From a virus: 64,000 nt of DNA. Positions within the stretch are counted from its first letter, which is position 1, and each line of letters opens with the position of its first letter. Positions 8,039-16,078 of the stretch are shown here, piece by piece. A model generated the notes under the pieces. It saw only the letters and a program-made list of their open reading frames with translations. It was not told the DNA's origin and did not search any database. Where the stretch lies: the IMG/VR virus record IMGVR_UViG_3300030294_000017, positions 1-64,000 of that record; one strand, written 5' to 3'. Made by a program: the position numbers and the translations under genes.

Positions 8039-8251
8039 ATGTCAGAAGTAAAAATAAAATTAGTTGACAATAATATTGCTGTGGAATTCATCTTACAAAG
8101 GTTGTATTTCAGTGAATTTCAAATTATTGATGGACTAAATCAGCACCCTAATGGAATCAATTTTTATAAATGGTTGCTTAATAATGATTTGATTTTAAAG
8201 GAAGAATATGACAGAATTACTGATAAAATACAATCTGAATATGATGAATAA
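8039..8251 (+). CDS. Hypothetical protein, 70 aa
   Basis: Start set at the ATG in AAAATTATGTCAGAAG; an upstream in-frame ATG at 8000 overlaps the previous gene and is less likely. Acidic and helical (FILQRLYFSEFQIIDGLNQHPNGINFYKWLLNNDLI). No domain recognised. Confidence 0.6.
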   Translation: MSEVKIKLVDNNIAVEFILQRLYFSEFQIIDGLNQHPNGINFYKWLLNNDLILKEEYDRITDKIQSEYDE

Positions 8252-8274
8252 TTAATATTAATGCAAAATAAACT

Positions 8275-8739
8275 ATGAAAGAAATGAGTGATAATACTTT
8301 CGGTAGAGATTTTTATATTTCAGTTAATGAAAGTAAAAATCTTGTAATTATTTGTAAAAATCCTGAAACTCATTTAATAAGTTGGGATGATCTCTGTGAT
8401 ATGAAGAAACGTTATCTTTATAAAGTTGGTCAAAGGATACTAACACCATTTGGGATTCAGACAATCAAGGATATCAAATATGATAATGGCACTATTCATG
8501 GTTATGAATGGCTGATTATGGTTGAGGAAAATGGAAATCAATACAAGCCGTGTGAACTTATGGGTATAGTAAAGAAAACTATTACTTTACAAGATTTTAA
8601 ATCTTTCATGCCCACAGATAAAGAACAAATAGAACATTTCACCTGTCATTATAACAATTTAAATTGTCCATACATTAATATAGATGGACACTATACTAAA
8701 CAATGTAATCGTTGTGAACATTATAAACCTCAATATTAA
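8275..8739 (+). CDS. Hypothetical protein, 154 aa, C-terminal Cys/His cluster
   Basis: The C-terminus has CHYNNLNCPY then CNRCEHYKPQY, a possible zinc site. The upstream part is beta-rich (RILTPFGIQTIKDIKYDNGTIHGYEWLIMVEENGNQYKPCEL), like a small barrel. Function unknown. Confidence 0.65.
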   Translation: MKEMSDNTFGRDFYISVNESKNLVIICKNPETHLISWDDLCDMKKRYLYKVGQRILTPFGIQTIKDIKYDNGTIHGYEWLIMVEENGNQYKPCELMGIVKKTITLQDFKSFMPTDKEQIEHFTCHYNNLNCPYINIDGHYTKQCNRCEHYKPQY

Positions 8740-8782
8740 AAAGTGCTGATAATAATTTAAAAATGATCTAAAAATAGAAATT

Positions 8783-9118
8783 ATGAAAAAATCATCAATT
8801 TACACTATCGAAGTTTATAGTTCTATAAATGAAAAATTTCATAGTGTTTCCAATACTTTTGAAAACTCTTTAAAGGCATTGGAACTAATAATTTGTAACT
8901 TACAATTACAAAACAAATTAGGGCATTATCAGGCTTTCATTCAAGAGGTAAAATTTGATGCAAACGGAATATTAGTACTAAAAATCAATAAGGATAAGTA
9001 CAGTATGAATGTTTTAACAGATTTTGTTTTAACAGATAATATTAATCAATTTAATATAATTGCAAAGGATTTGATAACCAAAATGAATCTTCGTAAAAAA
9101 TTTAATGTTGCAATTTAA
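8783..9118 (+). CDS. Hypothetical protein, 111 aa
   Basis: Start in TAGAAATTATG context. N-terminal beta strands (SSIYTIEVYSSINEKFHSVSNTF) followed by a helix; no named family. Confidence 0.65.
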   Translation: MKKSSIYTIEVYSSINEKFHSVSNTFENSLKALELIICNLQLQNKLGHYQAFIQEVKFDANGILVLKINKDKYSMNVLTDFVLTDNINQFNIIAKDLITKMNLRKKFNVAI

Positions 9119-9129
9119 AAATAAGTATT

Positions 9130-11004
9130 ATGGACTCTGTACAGAAAAATGATTCAAAGGAAATCTTAAAGAGTGAGGAATACAGCAAACTGATATTAAC
9201 CAAAGATAATATCAAAATAGGTGACTTATTTATAGATAGTGGAGGAGATACATTAGTAACTATAAGCAATATATTTGAAAAAGATGGTTCTACAAATGTC
9301 GAAATATATACGGTTGATATTGATACTCTTGAACCAATACATCATTGGACAACAAAAAATATAGCAACGTTTATAAAAGAATACTCGCACAGATATATTC
9401 CTGATTTCGAGGAATACAAGAGAAAAGCTCAAGAATACTTATATAACGGAAAACCTTTTGAAATCAAGAAAGAGCAAACGGAAAATGAATACGGACTTGT
9501 ACACAAAACAAGTAAAGTAGTTCTTGAAACCATGTATAACGGTATTGAAATTCAACAACGCCAACTTGAAATTTTAAGAAATATGTCATTGCTTCTAATA
9601 AATCATCAAAAATCATCTTTAGACAAAATAAAACGAAAGATGGAGACACAAATAGCCATATTTGCAAAAGAAATGCAAAAGATCATGAAGGTTATAGGAA
9701 TGATTGAACTTTATATGGGAATTGAGGAAGAACTTTATCAATTGACTAGTGGTGAACCTGCGGGTAAGGATGAACCATTGGCACTTAGACAACTTGTTAT
9801 ATTTGCGGATGAAGAAGTTGGCAATTGTGATGATGGTGGTATAGATTATAATCAACTTGATAAATTTGATGAATGGCTCATTGAAAATAATAGATACAAG
9901 GACATACTTCCTGAGGTAAGGGGTATTGTAGCATTAAAGCCAAGGCGAAAAGATAAAGAATACACCACAAATGCAATGGAAAATGCAATGATTAATGTTT
10001 GGAATCATCAAACATATTTCCTAATAAGGAACGGTGATAATATATACCGAATTTGCTCTCCTAATATTGGTATAGGAGAAACAATGTTTCCAAAGAAAGC
10101 GGAACTAGAAAAATTAATGAATGATTCCTCTGAGCACGAACAGGAAATGTTTAATGACAAATATATGAAAATGTTTTTGTTTGTTCAGGGGCTGCTTGAT
10201 AGAACCGAAATATTTTTACCAATACAATCGGGTATTAAAGTTACAGATATAGAAAACGGGGGGTTGAGGCTTATATACGATGCCGAAGGTGCACTTACAG
10301 ATGGTAGATTGTCATATGCTAATTGGGTAAAAGAAATAAATTTTAATGTTGGTCGTGGAAGTAGAATTATTCTTTCACCAACATACGGCGGAAATTCTTA
10401 TAACGATAATGAAAATCATAATTATAAGAATTATAATAGAATACAAGAAGGATTTGTTCCATATTATGCTAACAAATGGAGCTGCCCTGCATTTCCACAA
10501 GATGGGTTATACACAATTGAAGAAATGAAAACAGATGTTTATGATAGCGAATTAAAAAAAAGAAAAGATATAAAAGTGCCTGTTATAAGGTATATGCCTG
10601 ATAGGCAATCATTTTGGTATTATAAGGAATCGGAAAGAAAAATAAGGGTAACATGGGCAATAAGCCTAGAGAGAAGCGTATATTTGAATTATGATAGGAT
10701 ATGCGTTGATGATATAGAATATTATCTGAATTCAAGGCTTGAAAGAAAAAATTACATAAGCATGCTTCCAATACTCAGAAATATAAAGAAGCATTTAATT
10801 GCAGAACAAATTAAAGAAAACGATTTTAAATTAATGCTTAAGGGTATGATTTTGAGGAAGCACCCTACAATGCCTGAATCAGTGATGGAGCAATCAGTAA
10901 ACGAGGCAATAGATTGGTGGAAATATAAGAACATTTGGAAACGACCAATAACACAAGATGATAAAAAAGCAGTAATAATGATTCAACAAAGATTAAAAAT
11001 ATAA
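9130..11004 (+). CDS. Large conserved-looking phage protein of unknown function, 624 aa
   Basis: Largest gene of the first 38 kb. It has an N-terminal beta-rich domain, a coiled coil at about residues 145-210 (MYNGIEIQQRQLEILRNMSLL ... IKRKMETQIAIFAKEMQKIM), then a long alpha/beta domain with WNHQTYFLIRNGDNIYRI and IPDRQSFWYYKE-type aromatic blocks. No signal peptide, transmembrane segment or nuclease/ATPase motif is visible. The layout suggests a structural or DNA-associated factor, but I cannot assign a family. Confidence 0.65.
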   Translation: MDSVQKNDSKEILKSEEYSKLILTKDNIKIGDLFIDSGGDTLVTISNIFEKDGSTNVEIYTVDIDTLEPIHHWTTKNIATFIKEYSHRYIPDFEEYKRKAQEYLYNGKPFEIKKEQTENEYGLVHKTSKVVLETMYNGIEIQQRQLEILRNMSLLLINHQKSSLDKIKRKMETQIAIFAKEMQKIMKVIGMIELYMGIEEELYQLTSGEPAGKDEPLALRQLVIFADEEVGNCDDGGIDYNQLDKFDEWLIENNRYKDILPEVRGIVALKPRRKDKEYTTNAMENAMINVWNHQTYFLIRNGDNIYRICSPNIGIGETMFPKKAELEKLMNDSSEHEQEMFNDKYMKMFLFVQGLLDRTEIFLPIQSGIKVTDIENGGLRLIYDAEGALTDGRLSYANWVKEINFNVGRGSRIILSPTYGGNSYNDNENHNYKNYNRIQEGFVPYYANKWSCPAFPQDGLYTIEEMKTDVYDSELKKRKDIKVPVIRYMPDRQSFWYYKESERKIRVTWAISLERSVYLNYDRICVDDIEYYLNSRLERKNYISMLPILRNIKKHLIAEQIKENDFKLMLKGMILRKHPTMPESVMEQSVNEAIDWWKYKNIWKRPITQDDKKAVIMIQQRLKI

Positions 11005-11008
11005 TATT

Positions 11009-11707
11009 ATGGCAAAAAGGGAATTTAAAGTATTCGATGAATCTTTATTAAGTAATAGAGATTTTCATCTTACAAATCTTAATAAGTCTGATGGTAAAAA
11101 CTATTCTTTATATACACTGCTAGCAGACTATTTGGCAATGTATGGTATCTATTTTCGTGGTGGTACAACAATTTGTGATTCATACAAAAATCATACCAAC
11201 ATTAAAGTTAATGGCTGTACTCTTGATAAGGATATTCCTGTTGAAAATATAGGTATAATAAAACAAATGTACGGGTATGATTTAGCACTTGTTAATATAT
11301 GTTTAGATAATAACGATAGCAGAGAATTTGCTTTTTGGTTTAATATAGATGATGAAAGTTGTGAATTGGAAAAACTTATTTTTGGCTCTGTTAAATGGAG
11401 CAAAAAATATAAAAATTTCGAGGAAATGATGAAAGATGTAAGGCAATACGATATAATTGATGGAATAATACATGGTGTCCCAAAAATAGAACCATTTTAT
11501 ATAACTTTCGGTCAACATCATAGCCATACTCATGGCTCAATAATATTGGATAAGGATTGTGTTGGTGTAATAAAAGCAGAATCCTATGAGAGAATGAGAG
11601 AAATAGCTTTTGAATTATTCAACGGTGAATTTGCTACAACATACACAAAGGAGCAGATATTACCATTAATGCATTTCTTTCCAAGAGGAACAATTGAATT
11701 AAACTAA
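11009..11707 (+). CDS. Phage protein with GQxHxHxxG motif, 232 aa
   Basis: The C-terminal 70 residues contain FYITFGQHHSHTHGSIILDKDCVGVIKAESYERMREIAFELF ... FFPRG, a small module I recognise from many phage hypotheticals (consensus FGqgHxhxxG, then DxxHEEAR-like helix). Function unknown. The N-terminal part is specific to this protein. Starts 4 nt after the previous stop. Confidence 0.65.
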   Translation: MAKREFKVFDESLLSNRDFHLTNLNKSDGKNYSLYTLLADYLAMYGIYFRGGTTICDSYKNHTNIKVNGCTLDKDIPVENIGIIKQMYGYDLALVNICLDNNDSREFAFWFNIDDESCELEKLIFGSVKWSKKYKNFEEMMKDVRQYDIIDGIIHGVPKIEPFYITFGQHHSHTHGSIILDKDCVGVIKAESYERMREIAFELFNGEFATTYTKEQILPLMHFFPRGTIELN

Positions 11708-11713
11708 TATTGT

Positions 11714-12109
11714 ATGGATAATAATGAAGAAATTTTAGAAGGTAATAAATTGATATGCGTATTTGCATGTAATAAGAACCCTGATGGCTCTATTGATAGC
11801 AATACTGTAGGTGGATATCCTATTGGAACTATGCATTTTAATATGTTTAGATGTCCGATAAATACTATATATCCGTTTGATCATGAGTATTCTTATGCTA
11901 ATTTTGGTAGATGGAATTATGATTTTAGTTGGTTAATGCCTGTTGTAGAAAAAATTGAATCAATGGGATATGTGTTTCACATAATTGGATGCTATTGTAA
12001 AATAACTACTTGTGGTTACATATGCTGTGAATACAAAGAAAATTCTAAAATGGAGGCAATTTATAAATCATGCGTTAACATTATTAAGCAGATTAATGCC
12101 ATAACTTAA
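11714..12109 (+). CDS. Conserved phage hypothetical, 131 aa
   Basis: The core WNYDFSWLMPVVEKIESMGY, followed by SKMEAIYKSCVNIIKQIN, resembles a widespread small phage protein (SWDWLMPVVEKIE ... SKIEAVYxAVVEFIKWYN). Cys-rich centre (GCYCKITTCGYICCEYK). No biochemical role is known to me. Confidence 0.65.
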   Translation: MDNNEEILEGNKLICVFACNKNPDGSIDSNTVGGYPIGTMHFNMFRCPINTIYPFDHEYSYANFGRWNYDFSWLMPVVEKIESMGYVFHIIGCYCKITTCGYICCEYKENSKMEAIYKSCVNIIKQINAIT

Positions 12110-12122
12110 AATGTAAAATTAT

Positions 12123-12302
12123 ATGCAAGTTTTTGAAGAAACAAATAACAAGACAGATAAAGTGTTTATCATGCTTGAGGCTATAGAGGCAGCAATGATG
12201 ATTGATGCCATAGAGAAATTTTCCAAGGAAAATCCAAGGAAAACAAAACTTAAAAAATTTTCATCAGATGTGTTGAAATCAATTCCATATAAAAAATACT
12301 AA
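12123..12302 (+). CDS. Small basic protein, 59 aa
   Basis: ATG at 12123 after AAAATTAT. The product is helical with an acidic centre (FIMLEAIEAAMMIDAIEKFSKEN) and basic tail (PRKTKLKKFSSDVLKSIPYKKY). It fills the space before the radical SAM gene, whose ATG begins 4 nt after its stop. Confidence 0.55.
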   Translation: MQVFEETNNKTDKVFIMLEAIEAAMMIDAIEKFSKENPRKTKLKKFSSDVLKSIPYKKY

Positions 12303-12305
12303 AAC

Positions 12306-13202
12306 ATGAATACAAAACTGAAATTAAGGAAGATGGTATTCTCAAAGGATGATGATACTATAAAATATGTTTTTTTAAGAAATAGCACCTCTGCCACATT
12401 AGAATTTTCTTATATAAACAAAAAAGATGGCAAAAATATTATTTGTGTTCCGTGTCAGACAATGTGTAACATTGGATGTAAATTTTGTCATACCAAAGAA
12501 TATATAGGAATAATCAATGTTACACCAATTTCGGCAGATGAATTGGTTGAGGGTATTGAATATATTTATAATGATTTGAAGTTGGATAAAAACCCAAAGA
12601 CGCTTTTAGTTAGCTTTATGGGGTGTGGTGAGCCTATATTAAACGTTAAGAATGTTATTCAGTCCATGTCACGAATAAGGGATAATTATCCTAAATTATA
12701 TGTTCGTTTTGCTATTGCTACATCTTTACCAAATTATGCATCAATGGAATTTTTTAGACTATCAAAGCTTATAAAATCTTATGAACTTGATGTAAAATTA
12801 CACTTATCTTTGCATTATACAAATAACGAACTTAGGAAAGAATGGATGCCGAAATCAATGAATATAGAATCTACATTGGCTGCAGGTGAATTTTATAGAG
12901 TATATACCTCTAACAAAGTTGAAATACATTATGCTTTAATTGATGGCATAAATGACTCAGTAGAAGATGCTGTAATATTGTGTAATCTGCTTAAAGGTAA
13001 GGACTTTAATGTTAAATTTTTGTTCTATAACGAAAAAACATCTTTGGGAATGCATCCATCAGAGATAGCAAAATTTGAAATGTTCCAAGAATACCTTAAC
13101 CAAATTGGTATAAGTTCTGAATATTATAAACCGCCAGGACTTGACGTTGGTGCTTCTTGTGGTCAATTCTTGATGGATGAATATTTACAACCCGAAATAT
13201 AA
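12306..13202 (+). CDS. RlmN-like radical SAM enzyme
   Basis: 298 aa. The radical SAM cluster motif is CNIGCKFC (C54, C58, C61). RlmN-family features follow: SFMGCGEPILNVKNVIQSM (VVLMGMGEPLLN in E. coli RlmN), LHLSLHYTNNELRKEWMPKSMNIESTLAA ([30 protein letters not shown]), ALIDGINDSVEDA, and the C-terminal GLDVGASCGQF (C285). C47 in IICVPCQ and C285 match the two mechanistic cysteines of RlmN (E. coli C118 and C355). RlmN methylates C2 of adenine in 23S rRNA A2503 and some tRNAs. The N-terminal RlmN domain is absent (bacterial enzymes are about 380 aa), so the target may differ. It is followed directly by a structured RNA. Confidence 0.85.
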   Translation: MNTKLKLRKMVFSKDDDTIKYVFLRNSTSATLEFSYINKKDGKNIICVPCQTMCNIGCKFCHTKEYIGIINVTPISADELVEGIEYIYNDLKLDKNPKTLLVSFMGCGEPILNVKNVIQSMSRIRDNYPKLYVRFAIATSLPNYASMEFFRLSKLIKSYELDVKLHLSLHYTNNELRKEWMPKSMNIESTLAAGEFYRVYTSNKVEIHYALIDGINDSVEDAVILCNLLKGKDFNVKFLFYNEKTSLGMHPSEIAKFEMFQEYLNQIGISSEYYKPPGLDVGASCGQFLMDEYLQPEI

Positions 13203-13210
13203 AATAAAAC

Positions 13211-13334
13211 AAATTAATAGGTATTGTTGTAAAAGATGCTGTACATTCGGTAGCACTTAGATTCAGCGGGTTTGGTTCGATTCCAAAAAGCATTGATTAA
13301 AAGACGTTTTGATCACGACAATACTTATTAATTT
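13211..13334. ncRNA. Structured RNA closed by a 19-bp stem, cloverleaf-like
   Basis: AAATTAATAGGTATTGTTG (13211-13229) pairs along its whole length, with two G-U pairs, to CGACAATACTTATTAATTT (13316-13334). Inside are three hairpins: TGC..TAC/GTAGCA around ATTCG, a 5-bp stem with 7-nt loop (TTTGG TTCGATT CCAAA), and GATtAAAA GACG TTTTGATC. Layout is one closing stem plus three arms, like a tRNA cloverleaf, and the TTCGATT loop looks like a T-loop, but lengths do not fit a tRNA. It could be a free ncRNA or the 5' leader of dut, 34 nt downstream. Confidence 0.6.
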
Positions 13335-13368
13335 AAGTTAAAAATGTTAAATTAATTATAAAATTATT

Positions 13369-13803
13369 ATGAATATTAAAATTGTCAACAAATCTACAAA
13401 CTCATTACCTAGATACGCCACTATTTTATCTGCGGGCATGGACTTACGTGCAAATTTAGAAAGCCCTATATTACTCAAGCCTCTTGACAGAAAACTTATA
13501 CCAACAGGTTTATTTATTGAATTACCTGAGGGATATGAGGCTCAAATACGACCAAGAAGCGGCTTGGCAATCAAACATGGAATTACGGTACTTAACAGTC
13601 CTGGAACTATTGATGCCGATTATCGTGGTGAGGTTTGTGTAATTTTGGTTAATTTATCAAATCAAGACTTTGTAGTTGAACATGGAGAACGTATATGTCA
13701 AATGGTTGTAACCATATATAAACAAGCCGAATGGGAAGAGGTAGAAATATTAAGTGAAACTGTCCGTGGTGATGGTGGATTTGGTCATACAGGCAAAAAA
13801 TAA
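13369..13803 (+). CDS. dut: dUTPase (trimeric type)
   Basis: 144 aa, the usual length. All five motifs of homotrimeric dUTPases are present in order: [35 protein letters not shown] and [11 protein letters not shown]. It hydrolyses dUTP to dUMP and pyrophosphate, keeping uracil out of phage DNA and feeding dUMP to the ThyX encoded at 42.1-43.0 kb. Overlapping frames extend downstream, but the next gene starts 1 nt after this stop. Confidence 0.95.
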   Translation: MNIKIVNKSTNSLPRYATILSAGMDLRANLESPILLKPLDRKLIPTGLFIELPEGYEAQIRPRSGLAIKHGITVLNSPGTIDADYRGEVCVILVNLSNQDFVVEHGERICQMVVTIYKQAEWEEVEILSETVRGDGGFGHTGKK

Positions 13804-13804
13804 T

Positions 13805-14272
13805 ATGGATTTACCTATTAAACCTTTTGCAAATAATTTATGGTTGTGGAAATGTGAATTGCCTGAAAATGAAATTGATTTTTCAGAAATTGCAAAGGAA
13901 GTTCATGAATGGAAAAAAGCTGAATCTGATAGACTGAAATATGAATCATGGCTGAAACAGGAAGAAGAATTTAAAGTTTCTGAATGGTCACCCGAATTTG
14001 AATCTTTAATGCGTTCACACTTGATTATGGGTGCTTATAGATATGGAAAATTAGCACATACTAAAGAACAACAAGCCGAAAAAAAATATTATGATTACAT
14101 AGGTGAGATTATTAAACGTGCTAAATTGTATTTGGAAACAGGCAACAAAGCCTATCTTGTAGATATAGCTAATTCATCCATGATTGAATTTGTACAAGAA
14201 GGAAATCATCCAAACCCACGATTTATTTTAGAGGATGATATAGTACATTTTGATTTAACTTTAGAAAAATAA
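13805..14272 (+). CDS. Hypothetical protein, 155 aa
   Basis: Start at MDLPIKPFANNLWLWKCELPENEIDF, one base after the dut stop; an upstream ATG lies inside dut. Charged and helical in the middle (KEVHEWKKAESDRLKYESWLKQEEEF). The block MGAYRYGKLAHTKEQQAEKKYYDYIGEIIKRAKLYLETGNKAYLVDIANSSMIEF resembles conserved phage hypotheticals of the type YDRvgSiikRlklYrETGNlEyLVDvANlcmvEF. Function unknown. Confidence 0.7.
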   Translation: MDLPIKPFANNLWLWKCELPENEIDFSEIAKEVHEWKKAESDRLKYESWLKQEEEFKVSEWSPEFESLMRSHLIMGAYRYGKLAHTKEQQAEKKYYDYIGEIIKRAKLYLETGNKAYLVDIANSSMIEFVQEGNHPNPRFILEDDIVHFDLTLEK

Positions 14273-14352
14273 TTTGATAATATTATGTTAACAAAGATAT
14301 AAAATATAAAATCCGATAAAGTTCGGTACTAGTATTAACTAAATCTATTAAA

Positions 14353-14805
14353 ATGAAGTTAACTTACAAGGTAATTTCCATAATTTTTGTATTACTAATA
14401 TTACAATTAATTTTATTCAATAATACCCCTAAAAAAATAATCACAAAGCCTGTTATAACCAAATCATTAAAGCTAATAAATTGGGAAAAATTGATTTGGT
14501 CTATAATTTTTATTGAGTCCAACAATGATGATGATGCTAAAAATGTAGGAAATTGTATTGGATGCCTTCAAATTACCCCAATATATGTTAAAGAGGTAAA
14601 TAAAATTCTAAAATCAAAGCACTCAAATCAAGTTTATACAGTTTCAGATAGATATGATAGAGAAAAATCAATTGAGATGTTTGAAATATTCCAAAATCAT
14701 AAAAATCCAAATCGTGACTTTCATATGGCTATAAAATTACACAATCCAACAGCAAGTAAATCATATGAAAATAAAATAATGGAACTATACAGAAAGTTGA
14801 ATTGA
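14353..14805 (+). CDS. Membrane-anchored lytic transglycosylase-like protein
   Basis: 150 aa. An N-terminal signal anchor (YKVISIIFVLLILQLILF) is followed by an SLT/lysozyme-fold region: LIWSIIFIESNNDDDAKNVGNCIGCLQITPIYVKEVN, where the Glu in IES is the predicted catalytic acid and GCLQITP matches the GxxQixP block. Then comes AIKLHNPTASKSYENKIMELY. It would cut peptidoglycan from the periplasmic side, as an endolysin with a signal-anchor or as a superinfection or entry factor. The adjacent lipoprotein and secreted-protein genes suggest an envelope cassette. Confidence 0.7.
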   Translation: MKLTYKVISIIFVLLILQLILFNNTPKKIITKPVITKSLKLINWEKLIWSIIFIESNNDDDAKNVGNCIGCLQITPIYVKEVNKILKSKHSNQVYTVSDRYDREKSIEMFEIFQNHKNPNRDFHMAIKLHNPTASKSYENKIMELYRKLN

Positions 14806-14861
14806 CACTATTATAACTTATTAAACATAAAATAGAAAACAAACAATTAAAAACAATCATT

Positions 14862-15245
14862 ATGAGAAATTTCTTAATTTTACTAGTTTTAGCTTTTTCC
14901 ATGGCTCTGACATCATGCCAAAACTATTCAAGTGGCGAACGTGTAGGGGTAATTACTAAATTATCAGAAAAGGGTGCTGTTTACAAATCGTTTGAAATTG
15001 AAATTAAAATTTCACCCAATATTGCCCAAAGTAATCAGGTAATTGGAAATTATGAAACATTTCATGCATCAATTGATAACAGTAATACAATTAAATGTGA
15101 AACACCTATTGATTCCATTGAATCTTATATTTCCAAAGGTACACCAATTATTATACAATATCAACAGGTTAAATATTTAAATCTGTTTAAGAATAGGGGA
15201 GAAACCAATTACTTTATAAAAAGTGTTAAACCCACAAGTAAATAA
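14862..15245 (+). CDS. Lipoprotein, 127 aa
   Basis: Signal peptide MRNFLILLVLAFSMALTSC with lipobox LTSC. The mature part QNYSSGERVGVITKLSEKGAVYKSFEIEIKI resembles small lipoproteins common in Bacteroidetes (C-x-N-Y-S-x-G-E-R-x-G-x-I-T-K-x-S), often mis-annotated as 6-phosphogluconate dehydrogenase. Ends in NYFIKSVKP. Probably acquired from a host; placement beside the transglycosylase suggests a lysis (outer spanin-like) or superinfection-exclusion role, which is speculative. Confidence 0.75.
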   Translation: MRNFLILLVLAFSMALTSCQNYSSGERVGVITKLSEKGAVYKSFEIEIKISPNIAQSNQVIGNYETFHASIDNSNTIKCETPIDSIESYISKGTPIIIQYQQVKYLNLFKNRGETNYFIKSVKPTSK

Positions 15246-15309
15246 GTAAACACCGTTAAGTTTAACGTGTGAAAATCAAACTATTGTTTAATTAAAAAGA
15301 AAAAAAAAC

Positions 15310-15669
15310 ATGAAAAAGCTCTTTGGTATTCTACTGATGCTTGTTTTTAGTTTTGCTCTTTCAGCCGCCATTGCTGCACCGAAAGGTTCTCCGCCAACTG
15401 AAAAGCAAATTGTAACGGTCCAATCTACTGTGGTAGTTGACCAAGTTGTAAATTTTACAATCACCACACAGGTAAATGTTGTCCTAAATTATTGTGTTGA
15501 AAAGCAATTAATTAAAAACATTGATACACAGAACGCAATAAACCATGGTTATGTCTACACTTGTACAAATAAAGATTATGGAAGTGGAAATATAAATTGG
15601 ATAATTGAAAAGTACGATAAAATTAGTTTACCGCCTATACTACCTTTTATGTCTGCCATAATTACCTAA
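15310..15669 (+). CDS. Secreted protein, 119 aa
   Basis: Clear Sec signal peptide (MKKLFGILLMLVFSFALSAAIAA, predicted cut after the Ala run). The mature part is rich in V, T and Q (VTVQSTVVVDQVVNFTITTQVNVVLNYC), probably beta-structured, ending in a hydrophobic tail (LPPILPFMSAIIT). Third envelope-targeted gene in a row. Function unknown. Confidence 0.7.
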   Translation: MKKLFGILLMLVFSFALSAAIAAPKGSPPTEKQIVTVQSTVVVDQVVNFTITTQVNVVLNYCVEKQLIKNIDTQNAINHGYVYTCTNKDYGSGNINWIIEKYDKISLPPILPFMSAIIT

Positions 15670-15876
15670 GACCCGCCAAACACTCTGAAACATTAAGCGG
15701 CTGCTCTTTTTTGAGCATATGGGATTATGGTAGTATAACAGCCACAGAAGCTGTGAGTGGTTAGCAGAATCAAGATAAGATATCCGGATTTAAAATACAC
15801 TACCTCTTTGTGAACAATAAAAAGTAACTCAGAGGTTCTTTAAGGTGGTAGGCAATACATGTAACTTGCCATTTTT
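15670..15876 (+). other. Gene-free leader of the RNA island, weak hairpins
   Basis: No plausible CDS. Short foldable elements are present: GCTC TTTTTT GAGC, CACAG AAG CTGTG, ACCTCT...AGAGGT and GGCAA...TTGCC just before the tRNA. Less AT-rich than the flanking genes. I could not fold a second tRNA here; it may be leader transcript of the tRNA-tmRNA unit. Confidence 0.4.
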
Positions 15877-15950
15877 GCTCCCTTAGCTCAGTTGGTCAGA
15901 GCAAAACACTCATAATGTTGAGGTCATAGGTTCAAGTCCTGTAGGGAGCA
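15877..15950 (+). tRNA. tRNA with CAU anticodon (Met elongator or Ile2)
   Basis: 74 nt. Acceptor GCTCCCT/AGGGAGC, D-arm GCTC...GAGC with GGTC loop, anticodon loop CTCATAA (CAU), T-arm ATAGG TTCAAGT CCTGT, discriminator A. The 27-43 pair is an A-G mismatch, other pairs are intact. The G1-C72 pair argues against initiator tRNA. Met elongator and lysidine-modified Ile(CAU) cannot be told apart here. CCA is not encoded. Confidence 0.88.
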
Positions 15951-15962
15951 CAGACTGTTTAT

Positions 15963-16030
15963 TAGATACGACTATAGAGAGAATATTGCATCTCTCTAAT
16001 CTATGAACGAAAGGATGGTTAGTCCCATCC
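15963..16030 (+). other. Unassigned hairpins between tRNA and tmRNA
   Basis: Two stem-loops: TAGAGAGA (15975-15982) / TCTCTCTA (15991-15998) with 8-nt loop, extended by AGAT/ATCT across a bulge, and GGATGG / CCATCC with loop around TTAGTC (16013-16030). Could be processing signals of a common precursor or a separate small RNA. Confidence 0.4.
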
Positions 16031-16078
16031 TGAGAGATACAGGATAAAGAGTTATTCTGATATAAAAAGTGAAAAATC

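Noticed and set aside
10346-10528. Short alternative frames inside the 624-aa gene
   Set aside because: They lie wholly within a well-supported coding region and show only His/Ile-rich shadow composition.
13218-13300. Normal tRNA around GGTTCGATTCC
   Set aside because: The T-loop-like hairpin is central, not 3' terminal; lengths do not fit a tRNA, so it is listed only as a structured RNA.
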